DNA from: JAGPUQ01 sp049325095
Lineage (GTDB): Bacteria > Pseudomonadota > Gammaproteobacteria > Pseudomonadales > Porticoccaceae
Reading direction: 5' to 3'
Assembly: GCA_049325095.1 (NCBI GenBank)
Contig: JBMOPO010000039.1
Location: forward strand, 1 to 64,000
DNA length: 64,000 nucleotides
Part shown: piece by piece, positions 19,756-27,595 of the stretch
Position numbering within the stretch: position 1 is the stretch's first letter
Layout: the number at the start of each line of letters is the position of its first letter
Made by a program: the position numbers and the translations under genes
Notes under the pieces: model-generated
What the model was told of the DNA's origin: nothing
The model's database searches: none
Seen by the model: only the letters and a program-made list of their open reading frames with translations

Positions 19756-19893
19756 GCCGGCCCGGACCCAATGCCCCCTTGCCCTGCGCGGCGGAACGCC
19801 CGCCGACCCGGTCTATCGCCAACTGATTACTGCTCCCGCAGCAGCGGCTCCAGCGCAGCGGCCGGTTTCGTTCCCCAGCCCCAGCCCCGAAGC

Positions 19894-20127
19894 TCAATGC
19901 CGCAACAGGGCATCCAGGTGATCGACCGCCTCCACCCATTCGGCGTCCTCTTCGATGGCGGCGGCAATGAAGCGCCGCTGGACACCGTTCCAGAAGGGCG
20001 CGTCCTCGAGCTTGAGGGCAGGGTCCAGGGGGCGGTGCTGATCGACGAACTCGGCGATCGCCGCATCGCTGTCGGGCAGGCCAAGCTGGGCGAACAGGGC
20101 CTTGAGATCGTGTGGGCTGGTGTCCAT
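19894..20127 (-). CDS. DUF2789 family small protein
   Basis: A 77-residue soluble acidic protein beginning MDTSPHDLKALFAQLGLP, with APFWNGVQRRFIAAAI and a WVEAVDHLDALLRH tail. These features match the DUF2789 family of short gammaproteobacterial proteins of unknown function. It has no signal peptide, membrane segment or cysteines. It sits 19 bp downstream of the metallo-hydrolase gene on the same strand, so it is probably the last gene of a short transcript with it and perhaps fabV. Nothing in the sequence suggests a function. Confidence 0.85.
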   Translation of the reverse strand: MDTSPHDLKALFAQLGLPDSDAAIAEFVDQHRPLDPALKLEDAPFWNGVQRRFIAAAIEEDAEWVEAVDHLDALLRH

Positions 20128-20146
20128 GGCGGGTCCTCGGGTTGGG

Positions 20147-21001
20147 TCAGGCGGCGGTCAGTTCCCAGCCCTCGCGGTCGAATTCGGCGTCCCGGCGGGT
20201 GCGTCGGGCGATGCCGTCGCGTTCGAGTTTGAGCAGGTGCGCCCACAGGGAAAAGCGCGCGTAGAAATGCAGCTTGGGATCGACGTCGTCGTAGACCACC
20301 GGCAGGTAATCGAGGATGTTGCCGGCGCCGACCTTGCGCAGCGCCGAGATGACCTTCTGTTCGCGCATCAGCCGGTGGCGGCGCAGGGTGTCGATCACCC
20401 GGGCGGGCTCGGGGATGAGATTGCCGTGCCCGGGCGCGATGCCGGTGGCCGGGTAATGCTCCAGCCGGGTCAGGGAATCGAGGTAGTCCTTCATGTCGCC
20501 GCTGGGCGGCAGGATCACCACGGTGGAGCCGTCCATGATGTGGTCGCCGGAAAACAGCAGCCGGTCCTCGTGCAGGTAAAAGCAGAAGTGGTTGCCGACG
20601 TGCCCGGGAGTGTAGATCGCCTCCAGGGTGAACTCCGGGGTCTGCAGGCGCTCCCCGTCGCGCAGATCGCGCTCGACCCGAAAGCCGGTGTCCTGGAATT
20701 CGTCGGGCGGCCGGAGCATGCAGCCGAGCAGCTCGGCGCCGGTCTCGGCGGCGAGCCGGGCGGCCAGCGGCGAGTGGTCCTTGTGGGTATGGGTGACCAC
20801 CACCCAGCGGATGCGGCCGGCGCCGGCCCGCAGGATGGCCTGGTAGTGGCTTTCGTAATCCGGCCCCGGATCCAGCACCGCGACCTGATCCCGGCCGATG
20901 AGGAAGGTGTTGGTGCCCGGGCCGGTCATGGCGCTGCCGTTGGGGGCCGCGATGCGCCGCACCAGGGGGGTGAATTCATCGACGGTGGCGGTGTCGCTCA
21001 T
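20147..21001 (-). CDS. MBL-fold metallo-hydrolase (LACTB2/glyoxalase II-like)
   Basis: A 284-residue metallo-beta-lactamase-fold hydrolase. The metal-binding HTHKDHSPLA motif (HxHxDH) is near residue 75; further ligands lie in TPGHVGNHF and FSGDHIMDG, and the last His in APGHGN. The C-terminal third is a helical winged-type domain, as in LACTB2-like proteins. It lies 26 bp after fabV and 19 bp before the DUF2789 gene, so the three may be one transcript. Substrates in this family range from RNA to thioesters; proximity to fatty-acid genes hints at thioester hydrolysis, but this is a guess. ATG 21001 was chosen; AGGAAAA before it is a weak ribosome site. Confidence 0.85.
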   Translation of the reverse strand: MSDTATVDEFTPLVRRIAAPNGSAMTGPGTNTFLIGRDQVAVLDPGPDYESHYQAILRAGAGRIRWVVVTHTHKDHSPLAARLAAETGAELLGCMLRPPDEFQDTGFRVERDLRDGERLQTPEFTLEAIYTPGHVGNHFCFYLHEDRLLFSGDHIMDGSTVVILPPSGDMKDYLDSLTRLEHYPATGIAPGHGNLIPEPARVIDTLRRHRLMREQKVISALRKVGAGNILDYLPVVYDDVDPKLHFYARFSLWAHLLKLERDGIARRTRRDAEFDREGWELTAA

Positions 21002-21027
21002 GGGGTTTTCCTCCCGTCCGGCCGGTG

Positions 21028-22206
21028 TCAGAGCCGGACCATGGGGTCGACGTCGGCCTCGTAGTCGACGCCGGGGATGCCGAAGCCGAACAGGCGCAGG
21101 AATTCGTCCTTGTAGCCGCGCAGATCGGTGAGCTGCTCGACGTTGTCGGTGGTCACCTGCTCCCAGATTTCCTTCACCCGGTTCTGGACCTCGTCGCGCA
21201 GCTCCTTGCCGTCCATGCGCAGGCGGCCGTCCTCGTCCAGTTCGCGTTCGGTGCCGTAGAGCTGGCGGGCGAACAGCCCCTGGATCTGCTCGATGCAGCC
21301 CTCGTGGGTGCCCTCCTCCTTCATGATCCGGTACAGGATGGAGACGTACAGCGGCATGATGGGGATCGCCGCGCTGGCCTGGGTCACCAGCGCCTTGAGC
21401 ACCGATACCCGGCACTCGCCGCCGCGGGCCTGCAACCGGGCGTCGATGGCCCGGGCGGCGCGGTCGAGATCGCGCTTGGCCATGCCGATGGCGGCGTGGC
21501 CGTACAGCGGCCAGGTCATCTCCTTGCCGATGTAGGTGTAGGCGGTGCTCTTGCAGCCGGGGGCGAGCAGTCCTTCGCGGTCGAGCCGTTCCATCCACCA
21601 CTCCCAATCCTCGCCGCCCATCACCTTGACGGTGGCCTGGATCTCCTCCTCGGTGGCCGGCTCGACGGTGGTCTCCTCCACCACCAGGGTATCGGTGTTG
21701 ATGCCGCGCATGGTGAACGGCTGGCCGATGGGTTTGAGGGCCGAGGTGTAGGTGATGCCGGTGCGCGGGTCGGTACGCCGCGGCGCGGCGATGGAGTACA
21801 CCACCAGATCCACCGGGCCCAGCTCCCGCTGGAGCCGGTCCACCACCTGATCCTTCACCTGGTCGGAGAAGGCATCGCCGTTGATGCCCTCGGCGTAGCG
21901 CCCGCGCGCCCGCGCCGCATGCTGCAGGGCGGCGGTGTTGTACCAGCCGGCGGTGCCGGGGCGCCGGTCGCTGGGCTCCTTCTCGAAGAACACCCCCAGG
22001 GTGTCGGCGCCGCAGCCGAAGGCCGCGACGATGCGCGAGGCCAGCCCGTAGCCGGTCGAGGAGCCGATGATCAGGGCCCGGCGCGGGCCGCCGGGGATGG
22101 GGCCGCGGGACATCACATAGTCGATCTGCTGCTGCACGTTGGCCGCGCAACCCACCGGGTGGGCGTTGGTACAGATGAATCCCCGGACCTTGGGTTGAAT
22201 GACCAT
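21028..22206 (-). CDS. fabV: trans-2-enoyl-CoA/ACP reductase FabV
   Basis: A 392-residue NADH-dependent enoyl reductase of the FabV/TER family, which performs the last reduction of fatty-acid elongation. It starts MVIQPKVRGFICTNAHPVGC, typical of the family. The Rossmann region contains LIIGSSTGYGLASRI, and the catalytic Tyr-x8-Lys is visible in WPLYGHAAIGMAK. Length is normal (about 400). GGGGAG precedes the ATG. It is divergent from miaE. FabV proteins are typically resistant to triclosan, and no other enoyl reductase gene is seen in this window. Confidence 0.95.
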   Translation of the reverse strand: MVIQPKVRGFICTNAHPVGCAANVQQQIDYVMSRGPIPGGPRRALIIGSSTGYGLASRIVAAFGCGADTLGVFFEKEPSDRRPGTAGWYNTAALQHAARARGRYAEGINGDAFSDQVKDQVVDRLQRELGPVDLVVYSIAAPRRTDPRTGITYTSALKPIGQPFTMRGINTDTLVVEETTVEPATEEEIQATVKVMGGEDWEWWMERLDREGLLAPGCKSTAYTYIGKEMTWPLYGHAAIGMAKRDLDRAARAIDARLQARGGECRVSVLKALVTQASAAIPIMPLYVSILYRIMKEEGTHEGCIEQIQGLFARQLYGTERELDEDGRLRMDGKELRDEVQNRVKEIWEQVTTDNVEQLTDLRGYKDEFLRLFGFGIPGVDYEADVDPMVRL

Positions 22207-22329
22207 GCAGAACTCCCCTGGCAACCGACGGCCCGGGGCCGCCATAAATTCTCGATGAACCGGACCAGACGCGGCCGGAGTCGTTAGAATGCCGCGCCAT
22301 GATACGCCCAAGCCCTTCCCGAGCGCACG

Positions 22330-22902
22330 ATGCCGACCCTCCGCCACGCGACTCCCGCCGCCTGGACCCAGACCGTCCTCGCCGATTTCGACCGCTTTCT
22401 CAACGATCACGCCGCCGCCGAGAAGAAGGCCTCCGGGATGGCGCTGTCCATGGCGCTGCACTACCACGACCGCCCCGCCATCGTCGCCCCCATGGTCGAC
22501 CTGGCGGTGGAGGAACTCGACCATTTCCGGGCCCTGGTGCGGTTGCTCCACGAGCGCGGCCTGAACCTGGCCCGGGACCGAAAGGATGACTATGTGAACG
22601 CGCTGCGCCAGGCGGTGCGCACCGGACGCGAGCACTACCTGCTCGACCGCCTGCTGCTCGGCGCGGTGGTGGAAGCGCGCGGCCGCGAGCGCTTCGGGCT
22701 GATCGCCGCCGCGCTACCCGCCGGTGCGCTGCAGGATTTCTACCGGGCCATCGCGGCCTCCGAGGCGCGCCACGAACAGCTGTTCGAACGCCTGGCGCGG
22801 GACTGTTTCCCGGCCGCCCAGGTCGATCTGCGGCTCACCGAATGGCTGGACATCGAAGCGCGGGTGATTGCGGCCCAGCCCCTGCGGCCGGTGCTGCACT
22901 GA
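22330..22902 (+). CDS. miaE: tRNA hydroxylase MiaE (tRNA-(ms2io6A37)-hydroxylase)
   Basis: A 190-residue ferritin-like diiron monooxygenase. MiaE hydroxylates the isopentenyl side chain of ms2i6A37 in tRNAs reading UNN codons. The diiron Glu/His ligands are visible as EKKASGMALSMALHY, VEELDHF, EARGRERF and SEARHEQLF, in the four-helix order expected. It is slightly shorter than the roughly 250-residue Salmonella form but within the common short group. A possible -10 box TAGAAT lies at 22285-22290, 39 bp upstream. The stop codon overlaps the start of the downstream glycosyltransferase gene. Confidence 0.88.
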   Translation: MPTLRHATPAAWTQTVLADFDRFLNDHAAAEKKASGMALSMALHYHDRPAIVAPMVDLAVEELDHFRALVRLLHERGLNLARDRKDDYVNALRQAVRTGREHYLLDRLLLGAVVEARGRERFGLIAAALPAGALQDFYRAIAASEARHEQLFERLARDCFPAAQVDLRLTEWLDIEARVIAAQPLRPVLH

Positions 22903-24095
22903 TGCCCGCCGCCGAACCCCTGGCGCGCTACCTGCGGCGCTTCGCCGAGCCCGAGGCCGCACTGGCCGCGCAGGTCCCCGACGCCTTCGAGGCGGCGCTG
23001 GTGATCCCCGCCTTTGCGGAGCCGCCGGAATTCGTCGAAAGGCTGTTCGCGGAGCTGTGCGCAGCGCCCGCCTTCCTGCTGATCCTGGTGGTCAACCAGC
23101 CCGATGACCGGCCCGCGGACGCGGCCACCGCGGCGCTCTGGGCAAGCCTCGGCGGCGGCGACGCCCCCTGGCACTATGCGCGCCGCGGCCGGCAGGGTCT
23201 GCTGGCCGTGGATCGCTTCCGGTCGGGCCATCGCATCCCCAAGCGGCAAGGGGTGGGGCTGGCGCGCAAGATCGGCGCCGACATCGCCATCGCGCTGCGC
23301 CACGCCGGGCAACTGGCGCGGCCCTGGATCTGGAACAGCGACGCCGACGCCCGGCTGCCGGCCGGCTATTTCGACGCCCTTGCCGCGACGCCTGCGCAGC
23401 GCGCCGGCCTGCTGCCCGAGGCCGCGCCCAGCGCCTGTCTGTACCCCTTCCGCCACCGCATCGGGCCCGACGCGCTGGGGACCGCCACCGCCTTCTACGA
23501 GGCCAGCATCCGCCACTACGCCGCCGGGCTGCACTGGGCGGGATCGCCCTACGCCTTCGCCACCCTGGGCAGCACCATCGCGGTGGACGCCGAAGCCTAC
23601 GCCGGGGTGCGGGGCTTTCCGCGCCGCAACGGCGGCGAGGATTTCTACCTGCTCGACAAGCTGGCCAAACTCGGCGCGATCCACGAACTGCCCGGGCCGG
23701 AAATCGAGCTCGCGGCGCGGGAATCCCAGCGGGTGCCGTTCGGCACCGGGCCCGCGGTGGCGCGCATCCTGGCCGCCGGAGAGATTCACGGGCAGGCGCT
23801 GTTTCGCCATCCGCAGGCGTTCGCCGAACTGCGCCGCTGGCTGGCACTGTTCCCGGAGCTGCGCGAACGCGATCCCGGCGCGGCCGACCTCGCCCCCGAG
23901 ACCCGGGAGGCGCTCGCGGCCCAGGGCGTGGACCAGGCGCTGGCCCACGCCCGCGATCACGCCGCCGAGGCCGCGGGCTTCGCCCGCCACTTGCACACCT
24001 GGTTCGACGGCCTGCGCACCCTGCGGCTGCTCAACGCCCTGCGCGCCCGCTGGCCGGACGTGGACGCCGAGACCGCAGCCCGGGGACCCTTCTGA
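22902..24095 (+). CDS. family 2-like glycosyltransferase
   Basis: A 397-residue protein with a GT-A-like fold. The N-terminal half has AALVIPAFAEPPEFVERLF and ILVVNQPDDRP, then WIWNSDADARLPAGY with a DxD-type motif (DADAR). A later FPRRNGGEDFYLLDKLAKLG carries the GGEDF acceptor-site motif of family 2. There are no membrane segments. Its ATG overlaps the miaE stop (TGATG), so it is translationally coupled to a tRNA-modifying enzyme; the biological link is unclear. Donor and acceptor are unknown. Confidence 0.72.
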   Translation: MPAAEPLARYLRRFAEPEAALAAQVPDAFEAALVIPAFAEPPEFVERLFAELCAAPAFLLILVVNQPDDRPADAATAALWASLGGGDAPWHYARRGRQGLLAVDRFRSGHRIPKRQGVGLARKIGADIAIALRHAGQLARPWIWNSDADARLPAGYFDALAATPAQRAGLLPEAAPSACLYPFRHRIGPDALGTATAFYEASIRHYAAGLHWAGSPYAFATLGSTIAVDAEAYAGVRGFPRRNGGEDFYLLDKLAKLGAIHELPGPEIELAARESQRVPFGTGPAVARILAAGEIHGQALFRHPQAFAELRRWLALFPELRERDPGAADLAPETREALAAQGVDQALAHARDHAAEAAGFARHLHTWFDGLRTLRLLNALRARWPDVDAETAARGPF

Positions 24096-24161
24096 CAGAT
24101 CAGCGACAAGCCCCCAGGGACTTTCACCTCGCTGCATTGCGATACATGCCGCGGTGCACTC

Positions 24162-24203
24162 CGTGAATCCAGCAATCGGGCGCTTGATTCACGCCGGCTT
24201 TTT
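24162..24203 (+). terminator. likely terminator of the miaE-glycosyltransferase transcript
   Basis: The arms CGTGAATC (24162-24169) and GATTCACG (24186-24193), with an inner AGC/GCT pairing, form a hairpin followed by CCGGCTTTTTC on the plus strand, 66 bp after the glycosyltransferase stop. It is convergent with the following minus-strand gene. Confidence 0.6.
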
Positions 24204-24251
24204 CATCAGCCAGCGGGCCGCGGGGCACTTGCGGCGCGGGTGCCGCGCCGG

Positions 24252-25127
24252 TCAAGGCAGCGGCTTGCGCAGCAGGAAGCGGATCGCGTCGCCCTTGCCG
24301 GTGACGCGCGCGGCCAGCGACAGGGGTCCCTTGCACAGCCGCAGATACCAGGGCGGGCGCCAGGTGGTGCCCGGCTGGTTGGGTTCGACGCGCGCGCCCG
24401 TGGTCCAGATGCGCTCGACTTCGAACCCCGCCCGCCGCGCCAGCTCGCGGACATTGCGCGGCGTGTACAGATGGACGTGGTCGATCGGATCCAGGTAGCG
24501 CCAACCGGCGCCCAGGATGCGGCGGGTATAGCTGTCCCAGTTGACGGTATCGGCGTAGAACACGCCGCCCGGGCGCAGGATGCGCCGCGCCTCGACCAGG
24601 TTGGCGAACGGGTGCTCCAGATGTTCCAGCACCGAGTTGGTGTACACCACGTCGAAGTGATCGTCCGCATAGGCTGCCTCGGCCAGGGTGCCGCAGAACA
24701 CCTCCAGCCCCAGGGTATCCCGGGCGTAGGCGGTGGCGGCCGCGGAGATGTCCACACCCTGAGCGCGCCAGCCCGCGGCGCGGGCGGCGGCGATCACGAT
24801 GCCGGCATTGCAGCCGAGTTCGAGAAAATTGCCGGTCTTGCGGTAGCGCTCGAAACGGCGCAGGCGGCGGCGGTTGCGGGGCATCTGCCGCTCCACCTTG
24901 GCGGCATAGGACCCCAGGTTTTCCGCGTAATTGTGCTCGTTGATGGCCGCCAGATTGCGGGCGATCGGCCGGGCATAGATCAGGCCGCAGCACTGGCATT
25001 GGTGATAGGCGCTGCCGTGGAGGTGCAGCAGGGCGCGGCTGGCGCCGCTGCCGCACAGATCGCAGTGGCGATCGACGAATTCCGCGACCACCTGGTTCCA
25101 GTTGGCGCGGGTGTCGGCAACGCTCAT
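24252..25127 (-). CDS. class I SAM-dependent methyltransferase with zinc ribbon
   Basis: A 291-residue protein. The N-terminus has paired CxxC motifs, CDLCG near residue 22 and CQCCG near 45, forming a probable zinc ribbon. A standard Rossmann methyltransferase domain follows, with SAM motif I FLELGCNAGIVIAAARAAG and a post-motif EHLEHPFANLVEARRILRPGG of the UbiE/COQ5-like type. It resembles methyltransferases from sugar or cell-surface clusters, but the neighbours give no pathway. It is single-gene, convergent with the glycosyltransferase gene and separated from upstream genes by a 665-bp repeat-rich gap. Confidence 0.8.
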   Translation of the reverse strand: MSVADTRANWNQVVAEFVDRHCDLCGSGASRALLHLHGSAYHQCQCCGLIYARPIARNLAAINEHNYAENLGSYAAKVERQMPRNRRRLRRFERYRKTGNFLELGCNAGIVIAAARAAGWRAQGVDISAAATAYARDTLGLEVFCGTLAEAAYADDHFDVVYTNSVLEHLEHPFANLVEARRILRPGGVFYADTVNWDSYTRRILGAGWRYLDPIDHVHLYTPRNVRELARRAGFEVERIWTTGARVEPNQPGTTWRPPWYLRLCKGPLSLAARVTGKGDAIRFLLRKPLP

Positions 25128-25330
25128 CGAAGCTCTCCGGGTCGGGGCCGGCCGCGGCTGCGGCCGGTCGGATATTGGAGCCGATCCCGGTATCCGGCGC
25201 CATGTCTCCGGCGCAAGTTTCCAGTGCAGCGGGTTTGGCCGACCGTGGGCGGATCAGCCGCGCAGCGGCGTTTTCCTCCAAGGGCGCCCCCCGGGAAACC
25301 TCTTTCAACCGGCGGTTCGCGCCGCCCTCC

Positions 25331-25556
25331 GCCGTCACGCCGCCCTCCGCTGTCACCCCGGCGAAAACACTTCACCCCACCGCCCTTCAGCGTCACCCCG
25401 GCGAAAGCCAGAGCCTGCCCCGGCGAAAGCCAGAGCCTGCCCCGGCGAAAGCCGGGGTCCAGTCTTTCACCACGCTGGATTCCGGCTTGCGCCGGAATGA
25501 CGATCGCTGAGGCTTTCTCCCGAATGACCAGCGCTGAGACCTGCGCCGGAATGACG
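25331..25556. repeat. palindromic intergenic repeat cluster
   Basis: This is a cluster of short palindromic units built on CCCCGGCGAAAGCCGGGG and TTCCGGCTTGCGCCGGAA. Several are full, others clipped, with GTCAC/ATGAC ends. Such units are widespread in proteobacterial genomes and translate to the familiar spurious peptide VIPAQAGIQ. They lie inside the 665-bp gene-free gap 25128-25792, which otherwise holds no gene I can support. Confidence 0.8.
25396..25439. repeat. perfect tandem duplication of a 22-bp unit
   Basis: The 22-bp unit begins CCCCGGCGAAAGCC and ends AGAGCCTG. It occurs twice in direct tandem (25396-25417 and 25418-25439), and a third truncated copy follows at 25440. It looks like slippage within the palindromic repeat cluster. 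Confidence 0.9.
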
Positions 25557-25678
25557 GTAGGTTTTGGTCGTGGTTTCACGGCTCGCCGCGGAAGGCGCCG
25601 CCCGGCTCCCCGCTTTCGAATCTTCCGGCGGGGGCGCTACGCTTCCCCGCGCTGCGACCAGGATCCGCGCTTGGGCAG

Positions 25679-25709
25679 GTCGGATAAGCCGCAGCGCGGC
25701 GTATCCGAC
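25679..25709. repeat. REP-like palindrome
   Basis: GTCGGATA-a-GCCGC (25679-25692) and GCGGC-g-TATCCGAC (25696-25709) form a long near-perfect inverted repeat with an AGC loop. It resembles extragenic palindromes common in gammaproteobacteria. It lies 86 bp downstream of the 2-hydroxyacid dehydrogenase stop and could also stabilise or end that transcript. Confidence 0.65.
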
Positions 25710-25792
25710 AAAACCCGCGACTCCGGCGCCCGCCCCAACCCCCAACGCCGGCGGCATGGTGGCGGGTGCTCCGGGCTTGCCCACCCGCAGCG

Positions 25793-26752
25793 TCAGGCGA
25801 CCCGGTTGATGGGCCGCCCCGCCCGCCAGGCGCGCACATTGGCGGCAATGGCATCGACCAGCCGCTGGCGGCTCTCGCGGCTCACCCAGGCGCAGTGCGG
25901 CGTGACGATGAGATTGGGAATGGCCGGGTCGAGCAGTGGGTGATCCGGCGGCGGCGGCTCGGCGTCCAGCACGTCCAGAGCGGCGCCGCCCAGGTGCCCG
26001 GCGCACAGGGCAGCGCGCAGCGCCCGGGCATCGACCAGGCCGCCGCGGGCGGTGTTGAGCAGGAATGCGCCGGGTTTCAGCGCCGCCAGGAAGCCGGCAT
26101 CGACCAGCCCGGCGGTCTGCGGGGCGAGCGGACAGTGCAGGGACACCACGTCGCTCTCCGCGAGCAGTGCGGCGAGCGGCACCCGACCCGGTTCCGGAAC
26201 GGCATCCGGGCGCAGGCTGGCGGCGACCAGCACCCGCATGCCGAAGGCCGCGCCCAGGCGCGCCACCTCGCGGCCCAGGGCGCCGAAGCCGATGATGCCC
26301 AGCGTCTTGCCGGCGAGCTCCGTCACCGGCCGGTGCATCAGGCAGAAGTTGTCGGCCCGCGACCAGGCGCCGGCGCGCACGTCGGCCGCGTACTGGTGCC
26401 AGCGGGTGGCCAGCGCCAGCAGCAGGGCGAATACATGCTGGCCGACCGCGGCGGTCCCGTAGTCGCGCACATTGCACACCGGGATGGCGCGCTCGCGCGC
26501 GGCCTGCAAGTCGATGTTGTCCACCCCGGTGGCAGCCACACAGATCAGTTGCAGATCGGTCGCGGCGGCGATGGCGGCGCGGTCCAGGGGGACCTTGTTG
26601 GTGACCACCACGGCGCTGCCGGCCAGGCGGCCGGCGCACTCGGCGGCGGTGGTCGCCGGATACCAGTCCCAGTGCGCCAGGGTCGCCGCCAACCCGGAGA
26701 AATCCAGATCTCCGGGATGCAGGCTGTCGCGATCGAGCATCACCCCGCGCAT
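25793..26752 (-). CDS. D-2-hydroxyacid dehydrogenase (glycerate/glyoxylate reductase-like)
   Basis: A 319-residue NAD(P)-dependent dehydrogenase of the D-isomer-specific family. The nucleotide-binding GFGALGREVARLG is near residue 150, ATGVDNID near 77, and the catalytic region has LLNTARGGLVD (Arg), LDAEPPPPDHPLL (Glu) and VTPHCAWV (His). It interconverts a 2-keto acid and a D-2-hydroxy acid; glyoxylate, hydroxypyruvate and pyruvate are all plausible substrates. It is the last gene of the minus-strand set with the CitE-like lyase, which may supply its keto acid. ATG 26752 is used; ATG 26740, preceded by GGGG, is an alternative start. Confidence 0.85.
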   Translation of the reverse strand: MRGVMLDRDSLHPGDLDFSGLAATLAHWDWYPATTAAECAGRLAGSAVVVTNKVPLDRAAIAAATDLQLICVAATGVDNIDLQAARERAIPVCNVRDYGTAAVGQHVFALLLALATRWHQYAADVRAGAWSRADNFCLMHRPVTELAGKTLGIIGFGALGREVARLGAAFGMRVLVAASLRPDAVPEPGRVPLAALLAESDVVSLHCPLAPQTAGLVDAGFLAALKPGAFLLNTARGGLVDARALRAALCAGHLGGAALDVLDAEPPPPDHPLLDPAIPNLIVTPHCAWVSRESRQRLVDAIAANVRAWRAGRPINRVA

Positions 26753-26768
26753 GGCGGCGCGTGCCGGA

Positions 26769-27566
26769 TCAGGCGCCCCTGAACACCGGCCGGCGCTTCT
26801 CCAGCGCGGCGTCGATGGCCTCCAGGTGATCGGCGGTGTTCTGCAGGGTCGCCTGCATGCCGGCGGCCATCTCCAGGGCCGCCGACAGCGGCATCTGCTG
26901 GGACTCCATCAGCAGCTTCTTGGCGTAGCGGATGCCGATCGGCGGATGGGCGACGATGCGGTCGGCCATCGCCTTGGCGGCGAACAGCAGGGCGTCGGGC
27001 TCGACCACCTCCGAGACCATGCCCCAGCGCTCGGCCTTGTGGGCGTCGATCAGGTCGCAGGTGTAGCTCATCTCGCAGGCCCGCGACAGGCCGATCACCC
27101 GCGGCAGGAACCAGGCGCCGCCGTCGCCCGGGATCAGGCCGACGCGCATGAAACTCTCGGCGAACACCGCCTTGGTGGAGGCGATGCGGATGTCGCACAT
27201 CATGGTGAGGTCGCAGCCGGCGCCGATCGCGTGGCCGTTCACCGCGCAGATCACCGGCACGGTGAGCCGGGCCATGGTGCGCGGAATGCGCTGGATGCAC
27301 TCCAGATACCAGTTGCGGATGCCGTGCACGCTGAGCTTCCTGTCCTGGGTCATGGCGCGGATCTCCTTGAGGTTGCCCCCGGAGGAGAAGCTCGGCCCGG
27401 CGCCGGTGAGGATGATGCAGCTCACTTCCGGGTTGGCTTCGGCCCGCTCGAGCTGGGCGATGAGGGCGGGTACGACCTCGTCGGAGAGCGCGTTGCGGGT
27501 CTCCGGCCGGTTGAGGGTGATGGTGGCGATGCGGCCATCGAGCGCGAACAGCACGGGGTCGGTCAT
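26769..27566 (-). CDS. crotonase-family protein (enoyl-CoA hydratase-like)
   Basis: A 265-residue crotonase-fold protein. The CoA/oxyanion segments are clear: GAGPSFSSGGNLKEI near residue 57 and NGHAIGAGCDLTMMCD near 109. By alignment with rat enoyl-CoA hydratase, Glu144 becomes Asp (GAGCDL) and Glu164 becomes Phe (AESFMRVG), so the classical hydratase pair is absent. Isomerase, hydrolase or another crotonase reaction is possible. It sits 16 bp before the 2-hydroxyacid dehydrogenase gene and 29 bp after the CitE-like gene in one operon. Confidence 0.85.
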   Translation of the reverse strand: MTDPVLFALDGRIATITLNRPETRNALSDEVVPALIAQLERAEANPEVSCIILTGAGPSFSSGGNLKEIRAMTQDRKLSVHGIRNWYLECIQRIPRTMARLTVPVICAVNGHAIGAGCDLTMMCDIRIASTKAVFAESFMRVGLIPGDGGAWFLPRVIGLSRACEMSYTCDLIDAHKAERWGMVSEVVEPDALLFAAKAMADRIVAHPPIGIRYAKKLLMESQQMPLSAALEMAAGMQATLQNTADHLEAIDAALEKRRPVFRGA

Positions 27567-27595
27567 GGCAGATCCTCGTCAGGACAAAGGGAACA

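Noticed and set aside
24124..25356. 410-codon minus-strand frame overlapping the methyltransferase in another frame
   Set aside because: The methyltransferase frame has zinc-ribbon and SAM motifs, while this one has none and runs into the palindromic repeats.
25331..25556. CRISPR array
   Set aside because: The repeated units are adjacent palindromes without unique spacers of constant length, and no cas genes are near.
25124..25579. Minus-strand open frame of about 150 codons across the repeat cluster
   Set aside because: Its peptide contains the well-known spurious VIPAQAGIQ translation of the intergenic repeats, so it is not a gene.
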